A stretch of DNA of 64,000 nt from Melieria omissa (GCA_963971225.1 OZ020267.1:86417648-86481647); one strand, 5' to 3'. Shown: positions 1-11,524, counted from the stretch's first letter. Made by a program: numbers and translations. Notes: generated from the letters alone by a model not told the origin.

Positions 1-1533
1 ATTGGGCTGCACACGATTTCGGAACGCAGGAACAAGAGGCGTCGGCCAAGGTGGAGGAATCGACTGCTGGTGCTGTGTCATTGCAAAGTACGACTGCAGT
101 GGCTGCGCCACTACAAGCATTGGACATGAGCCCGTTAATGGTTGCACTTAAAGGCATGTTTGAGACTTTCAACCGTGAAATGGCAGCCAAAATGGAAAAT
201 GAAAATCGCGAAATGTCGGCGTAAATAGCAGCGAAACTGGAAACCACGAATCAGGAACTTTCGGCGCAAATGGCAGTGAAACTGGAAACAACGAATCAGG
301 AAATTTCGGCAAAAATCGAAACGACGAATCAAGAAATAGCAAGAATGGAAACGGCGACCCGTGAAATATCGGAGCAAATGGAAGCGTGCAACCGAGAAAT
401 GGCGAAATTTCCGATAGACTGAACGGGAAAGTTGAGCATCTTGAGACGCGAATGGACAAGTGGGACAAACGAGTTGACAGTCTGGAGGATTCGGTAAACA
501 GGAAAATCGATGAGCGGCATAGAGAGGTACAGCCACGAGAATGTTTGCCGCCGGTTCCGGAAAGTTTCGCCACCCGAACAGAAGTGCCTACTTATGATGG
601 TGCTACGCCGTTCGATACATTTAAACTGCAATTCGACTTAGCTGCTTTGGAAAATCAGTGGACCGATATCAGGAAGGGTCGGAGATTGGCACTAGCGCTG
701 AAAGGTCCTGCGGCTGAGGTAATGAAATCACTTCCGGAATGTGCGAGAAGTGATTATGAGGCCGACATGAGAGCGTTGGCAGCGAAGTACAGCAACGAGC
801 ACAACCATACGCTGTACTACTGTGAGCTGAAGAACCGCAGGCAGGCGCTGCAGACATATGCAGCAGACATCGAGCGGCTCGTACAGTTGTAATAATAATA
901 ATAAATGATTGGCACGACAGCCCGCTTACGCGAGACTAACGCCTAGCTTCCCGCAACCACCCGTGTTGTGCGTGTGAATTTTGTACGCGGGTGGAAGGGA
1001 CCTACAGTTTTATGCCGGTTCCGAACGGCAGGTTGGGAGCTTTCTCATAGGCAATTTTTACTCTCAGAGGTTTGCCATCTCCAGCTGAGAGGACAGCCAC
1101 CGAAAGAGAAAACGAGTTTCCCGTTATTTTTTTTAGGTGTTATTACAGGCAGTATTTGAACCTGCGGTTGCTGCCTTTGCTTCGTTGTCCATCGCACTAA
1201 CCAACTGAGCCACGGCGGCTGCTCGTACAGTTGTGCTACCCAAAATTCGGCGCTGATGATCTCGAGAGGATGAAGATTGAGCCTTTCATTGAGGGTGTTC
1301 ATGATTCGGAGACACGTCGCAGTGCGTTGATGATGGGCAAGGCGACATTTAAGGAAACGGTGACCAGCGCGATGACATATGAGGCGACATGGATTGGAGG
1401 CACTCGGTATGCACCTGCAAGGATACGCCAAATCCAGTCGGACAGCGACATTTCGATCCAGGCCATAACGTCTGAGACACCGGGCAGCCCACGGGTTGTC
1501 TCCTCTAAAGTTATTTGCATGACATGTGCCAAG
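1..1533 (+). pseudogene. G1 gag remnant (copy A)
   Basis: The capsid-precursor region resembles copy E gag: repeated segments of the type KMETANREMSAKLE that should form a coiled coil, then the conserved blocks FKLQFDLAALENQW and ALQTYAADIERLVQL, then FIEGVHDSETRRSALMMGK. It is not functional. There is a TAA nonsense codon at 222-224 where related repeats have CAA, a frame change near 400, a 330-bp SINE at 891-1220, and the zinc knuckle is cut off at the internal deletion near 1533. The SAP-like N-terminus lies upstream of the window. Confidence 0.82.
891..1220 (-). repeat. tRNA-derived SINE, family SINE-a, copy 1
   Basis: On the minus strand it starts with a tRNA-like head carrying an A box (TGGCTCAGTTGG) and a B-box-like GGTTCAAATAC, followed by a unique body and a (TAA)n-type tail at 891-904. 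It is flanked by a 14-bp duplication, GCTCGTACAGTTGT, at 877-890 and 1221-1234, which restores the gag sequence when the insert is removed. A second copy lies at 60492-60822. It would be transcribed by RNA polymerase III and mobilised by a partner LINE. Confidence 0.88.
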
Positions 1534-1610
1534 TAGTATTGGTGGTGTGCTATCACAGATAATAGATGGCCAAGAACAAGTGATAGCCTACTACAGCAAA
1601 ATTTTGTCAA

Positions 1611-1644
1611 TGTTAGGTTAGGTTGCGGTGGCTGCCTCTATATA
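1611..1644 (-). repeat. SINE-b, tail part left of the errantivirus
   Basis: This short piece, containing GTTAGGTTAGGTT, lies between a duplication-like AAATTTTGTCAA (1599-1610) and the errantivirus 5' LTR. Its continuation is at 9555-9917, where AAATTTGTCAA recurs at about 9925-9935. The arrangement implies a reverse-orientation SINE in G1 RNase H that was later split by the errantivirus. The assignment of this end to the SINE is inference. Confidence 0.55.
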
Positions 1645-2076
1645 AGTTAACACGGCCAGCGCTCAAAACTTTCCGTTTAATTTCATTAAACGAAGTCGCT
1701 AACTCAGCGACTGAGCCACCACCGGTCACTGCACTTGACTTCCCGTTTAGTTTCATTAACCCCACAAATTCAGCAATAAACGAAATCGCTAACTCAGCGA
1801 CTGGGCCACTACCGGCCAGTGCACTTGTGCAAATATCTGCACACTGCAAAATTGGTCATTCCAAGAATTGACTCGGTCAATTGCATTTGTGCAAATACCT
1901 GCACAACTGCAAAAATTGGTAATTCCTAACGACAGCAAAACAGGGCAAACGTAGGTGTTAAGCGCAAGTGTAAAATAGCATTAAGTCAGTTGGAATCAAA
2001 CCGCGAATAAAGAATGAAGCAAAATTAAATTTTTTTTTTTTTTTTTTGGAAATTTAAAACATTAATTTCCTTAACT
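1645..2076 (+). repeat. Errantivirus 5' LTR
   Basis: It begins AGTTAACACGG and ends TTAACT. Inside are two imperfect direct repeats around CGCTAACTCAGCGACTG (about 1696 and 1785) and two more around TTGTGCAAATA (about 1826 and 1887). AATAAA at about 2010 is a likely polyadenylation signal and is followed by a long T run. It drives transcription of the genomic RNA. Confidence 0.9.
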
Positions 2077-2092
2077 GGCGCCCGAGCAAAAG
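2076..2092 (+). promoter_or_regulatory. Errantivirus primer-binding site
   Basis: TGGCGCCCGAGCAAAAG directly abuts the LTR end and shares its first T with it. The TGGCGCCC start resembles lysine-tRNA primer sites. The exact tRNA is inferred, not proven. Confidence 0.65.
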
Positions 2093-2982
2093 TGAAGTCG
2101 ACGCGTATCCGAACTACAAAAAGTCTTCAAGTAGCACGGTAGTTCAGGATAATAAGTGCCGTTAAAAGCCGCGTGTCGCAAAATAAGCCCTCAAGCAGTG
2201 CAAAGAAGCCTTCAAGGGGGGAAACAAAAAGCCCTCAAGCAGTGCAGCCCTCGAGCAGTGCAAGAAGCCCCAGAAAGTGCGGAAAAACCCCCAGGTGTGC
2301 GAAAAGCCCTTAAGGAGTGCGAAGCAACACAGAATTAAAGCCAAATAAGCTGCGCCTACAAATCAACCGAGAAAGGAGGCCCCCTAGTAACTGGTAAAGC
2401 AAACGGGAGGTGTGACGCACCAGCCGCTCAGCTCGCAGCATAAGCAACAACCCAACAGACCAGGATAGGAGAATAACCACAGCAAGAAGTCCCGGAACAA
2501 AGATCAATACCCAAACAAAGAAATGGAGCACCTCATCATGATCGTATTTTTATCGTGAGTTAAACGGAATATAGAAATTTTTTAACAATAAGTAAGAAAG
2601 ACAGACAGCAAACAAATAAAAAAAAAACAAAAAAGAAAGAAAACATCAAGAAACAAAAACAGAATAATTCAGAAGCAAAAATAGGAAATAAGGAAAAGAA
2701 AGAGAAAAAGTACAAGAATAAGGGAATTTTTTGTAAATCTCCCGAACGCAAATGGAAAATATAAAATTAAGGCAAGTAGAAAAAGCCATCGACATATTTA
2801 CGAACAGAGCCGAACTCTACTCCAAAGGAGACGAGGCGGCTAAATGTAGAAAGCTAATAAAGCAATTAGAATATTTGAAAGAACTAATCATACAAAGAGA
2901 AGTGGCGGAAGAAAAAATATTAAATAAAAAATAATAATATAAAAACAAAAAATTTTTTTTCGTTATCTCGACAATCATCAAC
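2093..2982 (+). other. Errantivirus leader with short repeats and a 60-codon upstream ORF
   Basis: The untranslated leader is A-rich. Between about 2185 and 2325 it has several variants of AAGCCCTCAAGCAGTGC. An ORF at 2752-2934 starts with ATG and would give a 60-residue, charged, helix-prone peptide (MENIKLRQVEKAIDIF...). I do not recognise it. It could be an upstream ORF or chance. The leader would also hold the packaging signal and the splice donor for env, neither of which I can locate. Confidence 0.5.
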
Positions 2983-4398
2983 ATGGCAAATCCGAACAAT
3001 TTAATCCGCCCTCCTATTTTGACTGCCCCCAACCACCAAGAACCTCCCACGGCGAACGACCCCCCAGAACAATTAATTTACCAGATCTAGTACCACTCAT
3101 ATCCCAAATAGCTACCGAAGTCCTACAACGTCAAGGACCAAGCATGGTCCAGACCACCCTAAACCCAAATCATAACCTTTGCAACTTGACTGACCAAGGA
3201 ATTGACGAACGACATGCAAATGACTTACAGGATCTCGATAAAGTGCCAGACGTCGTTAAATGTTTGCGGGAGTTCTCCGGCAAACAAGGCGATTCAATTC
3301 CTGGAGAAGAGTGTGGAGAGAATCCTTAAGATTTATGAGCCGCTAAAAGGGACGCCCCGATATTATGGCATCCTCAATGTCATAAGAAACAAAATTGTGG
3401 GCAACGCGGATATGGCCTTGGAGTCATGTAATACCCCTCTAAATTGGAGCGCAATTTCCAAATGCCTTACCCTTCACTACGCGGATAAAAGGGATCTCTC
3501 AACTCTCGAGTACCAAATGACCTCCCTGATCCAAGGCAGCTCTTCTATTCAGGACTTTTATCAAGCAGTGTACTCACACCTTTCATTGATACTGAACAAG
3601 TTAGGCGGTCTAGAAGTGAGCAGCGAATCGATACACCTTTTAACTCAAACGTATCGAGACAAGGCACTAGACACCTTTGTTAGAGGCTTGAACGGCAATC
3701 TATCAGAGTTACTAGGAATGAAGGAGCCCGCAGACTTGCCCCAGGCACTTCACCTATGTCTTAAGCTCGAAAACCCAAGCTATAGGTCTGCATATGCCCA
3801 AAATAACAACCAGCACGGAAGAAAGACACAATTTCACCACCCACCACCACCCCCACCTAGGATGAATAGGCCCTCACCGCAACCAAGGAACACGCCGTTT
3901 TATCCACAACTGGCGTACATACCACAAAACTATCAGTACCGACAGCAACAACACTTTAACAACCGACAGCAACAACATCCTAACAACCAACAGCAACACT
4001 TTAACAACCAACAGCAACAACATTTTAATTACCTATACCCTCAGCAAAGACCAAACATCCAAATGGGTAACCCTCAAAGACCCCAGGCCCCTAAACCACA
4101 ACAAAAGCCTGAACCCATGGACATTGACTCGTCTGTGCACACTAGAAGAATAGACTATGTAAACAGACCGCAACAAAACCAATTCAAGAGACCAACACGC
4201 CCCCCAAGCGTTAACATCCAACCGAAAGTACAGAGAACATTCCACATCGAAACGGAAGATGAATATTACAACCAAATACCAGACGAACAAGACGACCAAT
4301 ACGATCAAACCCTGCACGATTATCTGCCCCAGGAGGAAAAACCAAACGACGTTGAAGACGAACCAATAGAACTGAGCGACATCCATTTTTTAGAATGA
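2983..4398 (+). pseudogene. Errantivirus gag (frameshifted)
   Basis: This is the capsid precursor. An ATG at 2983 opens the likely reading frame (MANPNNLIRPP...), but frame changes are needed near 3060-3115 and near 3290. From 3300 to 4398 one frame is open: a capsid-like region with [12 protein letters not shown], then a Pro/Gln/His-rich tail with repeats of the type NNQQQQHFN and an acidic end. No zinc knuckle is visible, as in other errantiviruses. Its end overlaps the pol start by 4 bases (ATGA at 4395), suggesting pol expression by frameshifting or reinitiation. Confidence 0.8.
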
Positions 4399-7300
4399 CA
4401 AGCTCTTCGTTGCCTTATTTCCAGTGCCGAACGGAGAGCGGTAACATTTGCAAGTTCCTAGTCGACACAGGCTCTAGCAAGAATTTCATTCGACCAAATT
4501 TGGTAAAACATCCTATTCCAAATAAAGAAACATTCCTTGCAAAATCCATAGCCGGAAACATCGAAATAAGCGAGCACACTTTCGTGAAGTTATTTAATCA
4601 AGAACATAAAATTAAATTCTACCTCATGCCATCATTAAAGTCCTTCGACGGAATCTTAGGAAACGACACACTGAAAGAACTAAACGCAGTTATATTCACT
4701 AAAGATAGTTACATGCAAATAGGTAACGGCACGAAAATTAAGCTTCAACAATTAACTTCCAACTACGTGAACTCAATAACTATACGTGACGATCATCTGT
4801 CTCCCTCACAAAAGAGCGGGATGAACAACATCATTGCAAAGCACCCCAAACTGTTCATGGACCCGGATGAAAAATTGACCTTCACAACAAGAGTGATTGG
4901 CGAAATACGCACCTCCACGGATACCCCCGTATACAGTAAATTCTACCCTTATCCAGCCTTCTTTAAATCAGAAGTCGAAAGCCAGGTTCCAAAGCTACTA
5001 AGCGACGGAATTATTAGACCGTCACGCTCTCCCTACAATTCCCCAGTCTGGATCGTGAGTAAAAAACCAGACTCAGCCGGAAATAAGCAATATAAATTAG
5101 TCATAGATTACAGGAAGCTCAACTCACTCACAATATCCGATCGATACCCAATCCCCGAAATTAATGACGTTATTTCCCAGCTAGGAGAAAACCAATTCTT
5201 TACTGTTCTAGATCTAAAGAGTGGATTTCACCAAATCCCACTCAAAGCATCAGACTCAGAGAAGACAGGCATTTTCAATCTGTAACGGAAAATTCGAATT
5301 TACACGACTCCCCTTTGGCCTGAAAAACGCGCCAGCCATCTTTCAACGCGCCCTAGACGATATACTCCGTGATCACATAGGGAAGATATGTTACGTGTAC
5401 ATAGATGATATAATCATCTTCAGTAAAACCGAAGCGGACCATATCGAGCATATCCGACAAATCTTTTCCACCTTGCAAAATGCAAACCTAAAAGTTCAAC
5501 TCGACAAATGCGAGTTTTTCAAACGGGAAGTTGAATTCTTAGGGTTCGTTATATCCTCGAACGGCATCAAGACAAACCCAAAAAAAGTTCAAGCCATATT
5601 ACAGTTCCCACCCCCAAAGACAATAAAAGAATTACGGTCCTTCCTTGGCTTGTCAGGGTACTACAGAAGATTTATAAGAGACTACGCAAAGCTAGCAAAA
5701 CCCTTGACATCGCTCCTAAGAGGGGAAGAAGGTAGAATGTCAAAAAGAAAATCAGCCTCAATACCAATAACTTTGGAAGCTGCAGCCATAGAATCTTTTA
5801 ACAAAATCAAAAACACCCTAGTTTCGCAAGACATCGTTCTTGCATATCCAAATTTCAAAAAAGATCTTGAATTAACAACAGACGCATCGAATTTTGCTCT
5901 AGGTGCTGTATTGGCACAAGAAAATCGACCGATTGCCTTTATTTCTCGAACGTTAAGTAAAGCTGAGGAGCATTATGCAACGAACGAGAAAAAAATGTTG
6001 GCAATCATATGGGCCTTGAACGCACTAAGAAACTATTTATACGGTGCAGTCAAAGTGAAGATCTATACTGATCATCAACCTCTAACCTACGCGCTCAGCA
6101 ATAAAAACCATAACAATAAAATGAAGCGCTGGAAGGCCATTTTAGAGGAATATAATTACGAACTTCACTATAAACCTGGCAAAACAAACGTCATTGCCGA
6201 CGCCCTCTCAAGACTACCCACAAACACACAAGTAAATTCACTATCAATAGCGACTAACTCCAATGACAGCTCAGGACAAAACTTAATATACAGCGTAGAA
6301 ACACCAATAAACGTCTTCAGAAATCAGATCATTCTAAGCGAGGAGTCCATGCCTAATTACAGGTTTGAAATCGTTTTCCCAACATACCACCGACACCACA
6401 TCGTAGATCCAGATCTCAGCATCCCAAAACTCATACAAATCCTTAAAAAGTATCTCAACCCATCTGTCATCAACGGTATCAAAGCATCCGAACAAATCAT
6501 GGGTAGAATACACGAAATATACGCAGACCATTTTAGTAAATACCGCACGCGCTTTTCTAAAACTCAAGTCGAAGATATTAAAAACGAACATGAACAGGAG
6601 CAAATAATTATTGCAACGCACAAAAGAGCGCATAGAAACGTTAAAGAAAACAAATTACAAATACTGGAACAATACTTTCCAGCTATGTCCAATAAAGTAA
6701 AAAGAATCGTTAAACAGTGCCTTATCTGCAAACAAAATAAGTATGACCGACACCCGGTTAAGCCCGAACTAGGAGAGACCCCCATCCCACATCACCCCGG
6801 ACAAATCCTCCACATAGATATCTATAAAACAGACAATAATCTCGTTCTCACAGCTCTAGACAAATTCTCCAAATATGCACAAGCCAACATAATTAAGTCA
6901 AGAGCAGTAGAAGATATTAAAGGGCCCCTCCGCCAGCTTTTATTCTCATTCGGTGTCGCAGAAAGCATTGTGGTAGACAATGAGAAATCCTTGAGTTCAG
7001 CTTCAATAGATTTTATGGTCAAAGACCAATTGGGAATACAAGTATTCAAAACACCACCTTACGCGAGTACCGTTAACGGCCAAGTCGAACGCTTCCATTC
7101 CACTCTGTCAGAAATCATGCGCTGCTCAAAAATAGAAAACACCCACCAAAACTTCGAAGAACTCCTAGATAACTCTGTTTACAAATACAATTACTCAATT
7201 CATAGCACCACGGGTAAAAAACCAATAGAAATGTTCTTTGGAAGAACAGTCAGCCCCGACCCCTCACAACTCGATCAGGCAAGACTTGAAAACGTAACAA

Positions 7301-7521
7301 GACTCAAAGAAAAACAGCAAGAGGACCTCAAATATCATAACAAAAAAAGACATCCCATTAAGACATATCGACCAGGCGAGGAAATATTTGTAAAGATAAA
7401 TAAACGATTAGGCAATACAACGTCTCCAAGATTCAGGAAAGAAATAGTTAAAGAAGACAATTCCTCATGCGTTCTAACAGAATCAGGCAAGGTCGTACAC
7501 AAAAGTAATATCAAAAGCTGA
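4395..7521 (+). pseudogene. Errantivirus pol: protease, RT, RNase H, integrase (one frameshift)
   Basis: Domains in order: an aspartic protease with LVDTGSSKNFI (about 4456); RT with LVIDYRKLNSL, LDLKSGFHQIPL, FGLKNAPAIFQ and the catalytic YIDD (about 5400); RNase H with TTDASNFALGAVLAQ and TDHQPLTY; and integrase with the zinc-binding CLICKQ segment, HIDIY, VVDNEKS and NGQVERFHS, which carry the DDE residues. Frame is lost once at about 5270-5285, between the RT A-region and the fingers/palm: the first ORF stops at 5285 and the second, overlapping from 5221, runs to 7521. The rest is uninterrupted, so the copy is only slightly damaged. Confidence 0.9.
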
Positions 7522-7526
7522 GCACT

Positions 7527-9092
7527 TTGTCACCCATAACATATCTCCCCTTTTCTTGCCTCTCACCCCACAGAATCCTTTCCACCTGTCATGCCGATTT
7601 TCAATTGGTTAACTATTCTTCGACATACGTGGTCACTATCGACAACGGACTGGCGAAAATCCAGGATGGCACATTCAGGATAATACACGCGACGGACATT
7701 GAAAAATATAACAACTTTCTTAAGGACATACTCATAATGGTGGATAAAGTCGCGCCCGAAAACAACATATTCCTTCCTTACCTTTACCATGACATCCATC
7801 AATCCCAACAAATCCTAAACTCAATAGTACCCTTAACATCCAAAAAGCAAAAACGAGCCATAAACATGATCGGTACGGCATGGAAATACATCGCCGGAAG
7901 CCCCGATCACGATGATTTCGAGATAATCAAAAATAACATAAATGAATTAAATAAAAACAATAACAACCAAATAATTATAAACAGAGAAATGAACGAGCGA
8001 ATTCATAATTTAACAAAAATAAATAACGACATAATAAACGCCATTAGGAAAGACGACAATCTTTATAACGACCTAATCCAAAGCGCGTATAGTAAAGTTA
8101 AAATTGTAAAAGAAGAACTCATAAACATTAGATACGCCATACAATGGGCAAGTAATAATATTATAAATTCAATGCTCCTCACTTCAGAGGAAACCAAAAT
8201 AGCTATAGAGAAATTCAAAGAAGAGAACATGCCTTTTCAATCAATAGAGGAAGCATTAGAATTATCAGAGGTAAAGGTATTGCACAATCAAACAATGTTA
8301 TTATACGTTATTAAGATACCATTAACAAAAGAAGAAACTTACAACAATGCTTTGTTAAGACCAACGAAAAAGAATAATTAGACAATTAAAATTAATTACC
8401 AGGAAATCATTTACAGTAGGAACGAGATATATGCCGTAATTAACAAATGTAAAATCTTTAATTCGGCAAAAATATGTCATCAGAACGAATTAATCGATAT
8501 CAGCAACGATACTTGCATTCCCCCATTACTCAAAGACCTTAATTCATCTTGCACATTCACCAACGATCACCACATAAACGAAATAGACGAAATTAAGCCA
8601 GGAATCATCCTAATCAATAATCGTAACGACACAATACATATCGCAAATAGAAATTACACACTAAACGCCACATTTTTAGTAAAATTTCAAAACGAAACAG
8701 TTAGAATAAAGAAGCAATTGTATAGAAACGTCTTAGCACCACAAGTAAAGATCAAACCACCAAATTTTCAACAAACACCATTTGAGAAAGAATTTATGAA
8801 TACCCTGTCACTCGAAATGTTAAATGAATTACACATCAACAATACCAAATATATCGCACTTCTTAGGAAAGACTCGACTACGAGTAAATATTCGATAATC
8901 GCTATTGTAAGCATATTTGTAATTTTTGTAATATCATTAAGAACATGTTGTAAACCAAAACAGAAAATCATTATACAAACCTCATTACCAACAGAGGTAA
9001 AACAACAGGAATTACCAAATTTTTTAGAACTAACACCAGTAACTCAAAGCATTCCCACCTATCTAAAATTCAATGACATAAATTTTTTTTAA
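7527..9092 (+). pseudogene. Errantivirus env (fusion-type glycoprotein) with one in-frame stop
   Basis: The frame is open from about 7527 to 9092 except for a single TAG at 8379-8381. A basic furin-like site (KKQKR) at about 7842-7856 is followed by a conserved start of the membrane subunit (AINMIGTAWKYIAG), then a long Asn-rich heptad region. Near the C-terminus a hydrophobic anchor (about 8890-8940) precedes a short cytoplasmic tail with paired cysteines. No signal peptide is in this frame; an ATG at 7591, just after the likely splice acceptor, is in another frame. The protein would mediate membrane fusion in infectious relatives. As assembled it is truncated before the anchor. Confidence 0.85.
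7553..7573 (+). promoter_or_regulatory. Probable splice acceptor for the env subgenomic RNA
   Basis: A pyrimidine-rich run ending in CACCCCACAG lies just after the pol stop codon and just before env. Errantivirus env is normally made from a spliced RNA, so position and sequence fit. The donor was not located. Confidence 0.5.
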
Positions 9093-9113
9093 ACGCTTGC
9101 GGACAACCGTCTT

Positions 9114-9125
9114 TAAGAGGGGAAG
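9114..9125 (+). promoter_or_regulatory. Errantivirus polypurine tract
   Basis: AAGAGGGGAAG directly precedes the 3' LTR, the expected site for plus-strand DNA priming. Confidence 0.7.
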
Positions 9126-9554
9126 AGTTAACACGGCCAGCGCTCAAAACTTTCCGTTTAATTTCATTAAACGAAGTCGCTAACTCAGCGACTGAGGCAC
9201 CACCGGTCACTGCACTTGACTTCCCGTTTAGTTTCATTAACCCCACAAATTCAGCAATAAACGAAATCGCTAACTCAGCGACTGGGCCACTACCGGCCAG
9301 TGCACTTGTGCAAATATCTGCACACTGCAAAATTGGTCATTCCAAGAATTGACTCGGTCAATTGCATTTGTGCAAATACCTGCACAACTGCAAAAATTGG
9401 TAATTCCTAACGACAGCAAAACAGGGCAAACGTAGGTGTTAAGCGCAAGTGTAAAATAGCATTAAGTCAGTTGGAATCAAACCGCGAATAAAGAATGAAG
9501 CAAAATTAAAGTTTTTTTTTTTTTTGGAAATTTAAAACATTAATTTTCTTAACT
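9126..9554 (+). repeat. Errantivirus 3' LTR
   Basis: It is nearly identical to the 5' LTR at 1645-2076. I see three substitutions and a shorter T run. It ends TTAACT and is followed by TATATA, the duplicated target. Confidence 0.9.
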
Positions 9555-9917
9555 TATATAAGAGACACACTCGGAGGCCTGAAAGGCCCACATATTTCAC
9601 CCGTTTTTGAACTGTGTATGCAACACTGTTTTGCCAACATATGTTACAGCGCACATTTCAAGCGGATGGGGAAAGGGGGGGGAGGGACCTACAGTTTAAC
9701 GCCGAATCCGAACGGCGATTGGCAGTTTTTCGTTGACACTTGGAGGTTTTGCCATTGCCTGCCAAGAGCGCACTTGTGCGATTCTTGAAATTCTCATTCC
9801 CTTCATGTAAATAGCGATAGAAGTAGATGAGTTGTTCACCAGCCCGAGCCAGGAATCGAACCTGGAGCCTTTGGTATGAGAAGCCAGCGCGCTACCCGCT
9901 TGACTATCGAGGCCGGC
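9555..9917 (-). repeat. tRNA-derived SINE, family SINE-b, main part
   Basis: On the minus strand a well-preserved tRNA-like head starts at about 9917. It has an A-box-like TAGTCAAGCGGGTAGCG and a perfect B box GGTTCGATTCC (complement of 9851-9861), then a body and a G/C-rich stretch. The body segment ATGGCAAAACCTCC through CTGTAGGTCCC closely matches the body of SINE-a, although the tRNA heads differ. It sits in copy A between RNase H segments with duplication-like flanks. Confidence 0.75.
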
Positions 9918-9935
9918 AAAAAAAAAATTTGTCAA

Positions 9936-11524
9936 AGCCTGAACGAAACTACTGTGTGACATGAAGGGAGTTGCTCGCAGTATTGGAATGCGTGAAACAC
10001 TTCCACAAATACCTGTATGGGCAAAAGTTTCGCCTGCGCACAAATCATGCGGCATTGAAATGGCTACTGAACTTTAAAGATCCGGAAGGCCAATTGGCGC
10101 GGTGGATCGAGCGGCTGCAGAGCTACGACTACACGGTAGAGCATCGCAAGGGTAGCAGCTATGGAAATGCCGGTGCCTTGTCACGCCGTCCGTGAAAAAC
10201 CGAATGCAGGCATTGTTTGCGAGCCGAAAGCAAAGAGCAGATAGTGGATGTACGATTGGTCAGCGTCATGCCAGAGGAAGAGTGGTCGGCGGAGAGAATA
10301 CAAAAGAAGACTTACTGGGCACAGGCAAAGGCAAAGTCTGCGGCTGTCTGATGGTTGCCTATACCGGGTTTGGGAGAGTGAGGATGGCCGGACCAGCAAC
10401 TCCCTAATTGTAGTTCCGAAATGCAGGATCAACGAGGTGATCGAGGCATACCATAACGACTCCAGCGGAGGGCACCTAGGCATCACAAAAACTGTCGCCA
10501 AAATAAAAATACGATTTTACTGGATAGGATGCCAGGAGTCTGTCGCCGATTGGATTAAGAGCTGTGATCGATGTTCGGCTGCGAAAGGGCCAACAAGAAT
10601 ATCTCGGGGCCGCATACAGCAGTACAACATGGGAGTGCCCTTCGAGCGAATTGCCATGGACGTCGCCGGGCCATTCCCACTTAGCACTCAAGGCAACAAA
10701 TATGTGCTGGCGGCAATGGACTATTTCAGCAAATGGCCCGAAGTGTATCATATTTCTAACCAGGAGGCCCCACGGTCGCGGAAATGCTGGTAACCTGGGT
10801 GGCCAGATTTGGAGTTCAACTGGAGTTGCACTCGGATCAAGGCCGGAATTTCGAGTCTCTGGTATTAAAGAAAGTGTGTGAGCTACTAGGAATAAGGAAA
10901 ACTCGCACCTGTCCTTTGCAACCCCAGTCCGGCGGCATGGTGGAATGATTCAATCGGACGCTGGAAGAATATCTGCGGAAAGTAGGCAGGAATCAAAAGG
11001 ATTGGGACACGCATATTCCGCTGTTCTTGATGACGTATAGGTCAGCCCCGCACGATACGACATCACTCACTCCAGCCCGAGCAGTGTTCGGCACGGAGCT
11101 GAGGTTGCCTGCTGACTTGAAGTTCGGAGTGGTCAGCACGACGGAAGGCGCTAAGACTGATTACGCAGTTAATAAGCGATCGGAGCTGGAAGAAGTCCAC
11201 CAGTTTATAAGGGATCGAATCCAACTGGTCAGCGATAAGATGAAAGCCAGATATGATCTGCGGGCTAACACAGCGGGGTTCCAAGAAGGCGATGTGGTAA
11301 TGCTTTACTGCCCGCAGCGGAGGAAAGGTTTGTTTCCGAAACTTCAAACGTCATGGGAAGGACCGTACAGGGTCGTGACCAGGATTAATGACGTGGTGTA
11401 CAGGGTTCAACGTTGCGGCAACAGAAACGCCAGGTTGAAAGTAGTCCATTTGGAGCGCCTGGCGTCTTACTCCGGCGGAGCCTCGGTACTTGTTCGGGAC
11501 GAAACAAGTCTAAATGATGGGCAG
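9936..11524 (+). pseudogene. G1 RNase H and integrase remnant (copy A)
   Basis: The RNase H part (about 9960-10195) reads LRTNHAALKWLLNF where copy E has TDH, so a catalytic Asp is Asn. The integrase follows: zinc-finger residues in HNDSSGGHLGITKT and SCDRCSAAKG, core motifs MDVAGPFP and SDQGRNFES, then GMVE followed by a TGA stop (10946-10948) in the FNRT block. The C-terminal GPY-type module WEGPYRVVTRINDVVYRVQ is near 11355. Several frame changes occur (near 10195, 10780 and 10945). The sequence clearly derives from the same family as copy E. Confidence 0.82.

Larger units (their letters stand above)
1645..9554 (+). mobile_element. Endogenous errantivirus (gypsy/17.6-like, env-bearing), full length
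   Basis: It has two LTRs with inverted ends AGTTAA...TTAACT, a primer site, gag, pol, env and a purine-rich tract. It is flanked by TATATA at 1639-1644 and 9555-9560, a typical AT-rich errantivirus target. LTR order, pol domains and an env with a basic cleavage site and a C-terminal membrane anchor place it in the insect errantivirus group. The two LTRs differ at three bases plus the length of a T run. Gag, pol and env each carry breaks, so this copy appears defective as assembled. Confidence 0.93.

Noticed and set aside
1611..1624. Telomere-like TTAGG repeats
   Set aside because: Only GTTAGGTTAGGTT, two units; part of a SINE tail.
4033..4386. Minus-strand ORF of 117 codons in the errantivirus
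   Set aside because: Shadow of the Gln/His-rich gag tail.
9842..9917. tRNA gene candidate on the minus strand
   Set aside because: A and B boxes are present, but it continues into the SINE body and has duplication-like flanks, so it is a SINE head.
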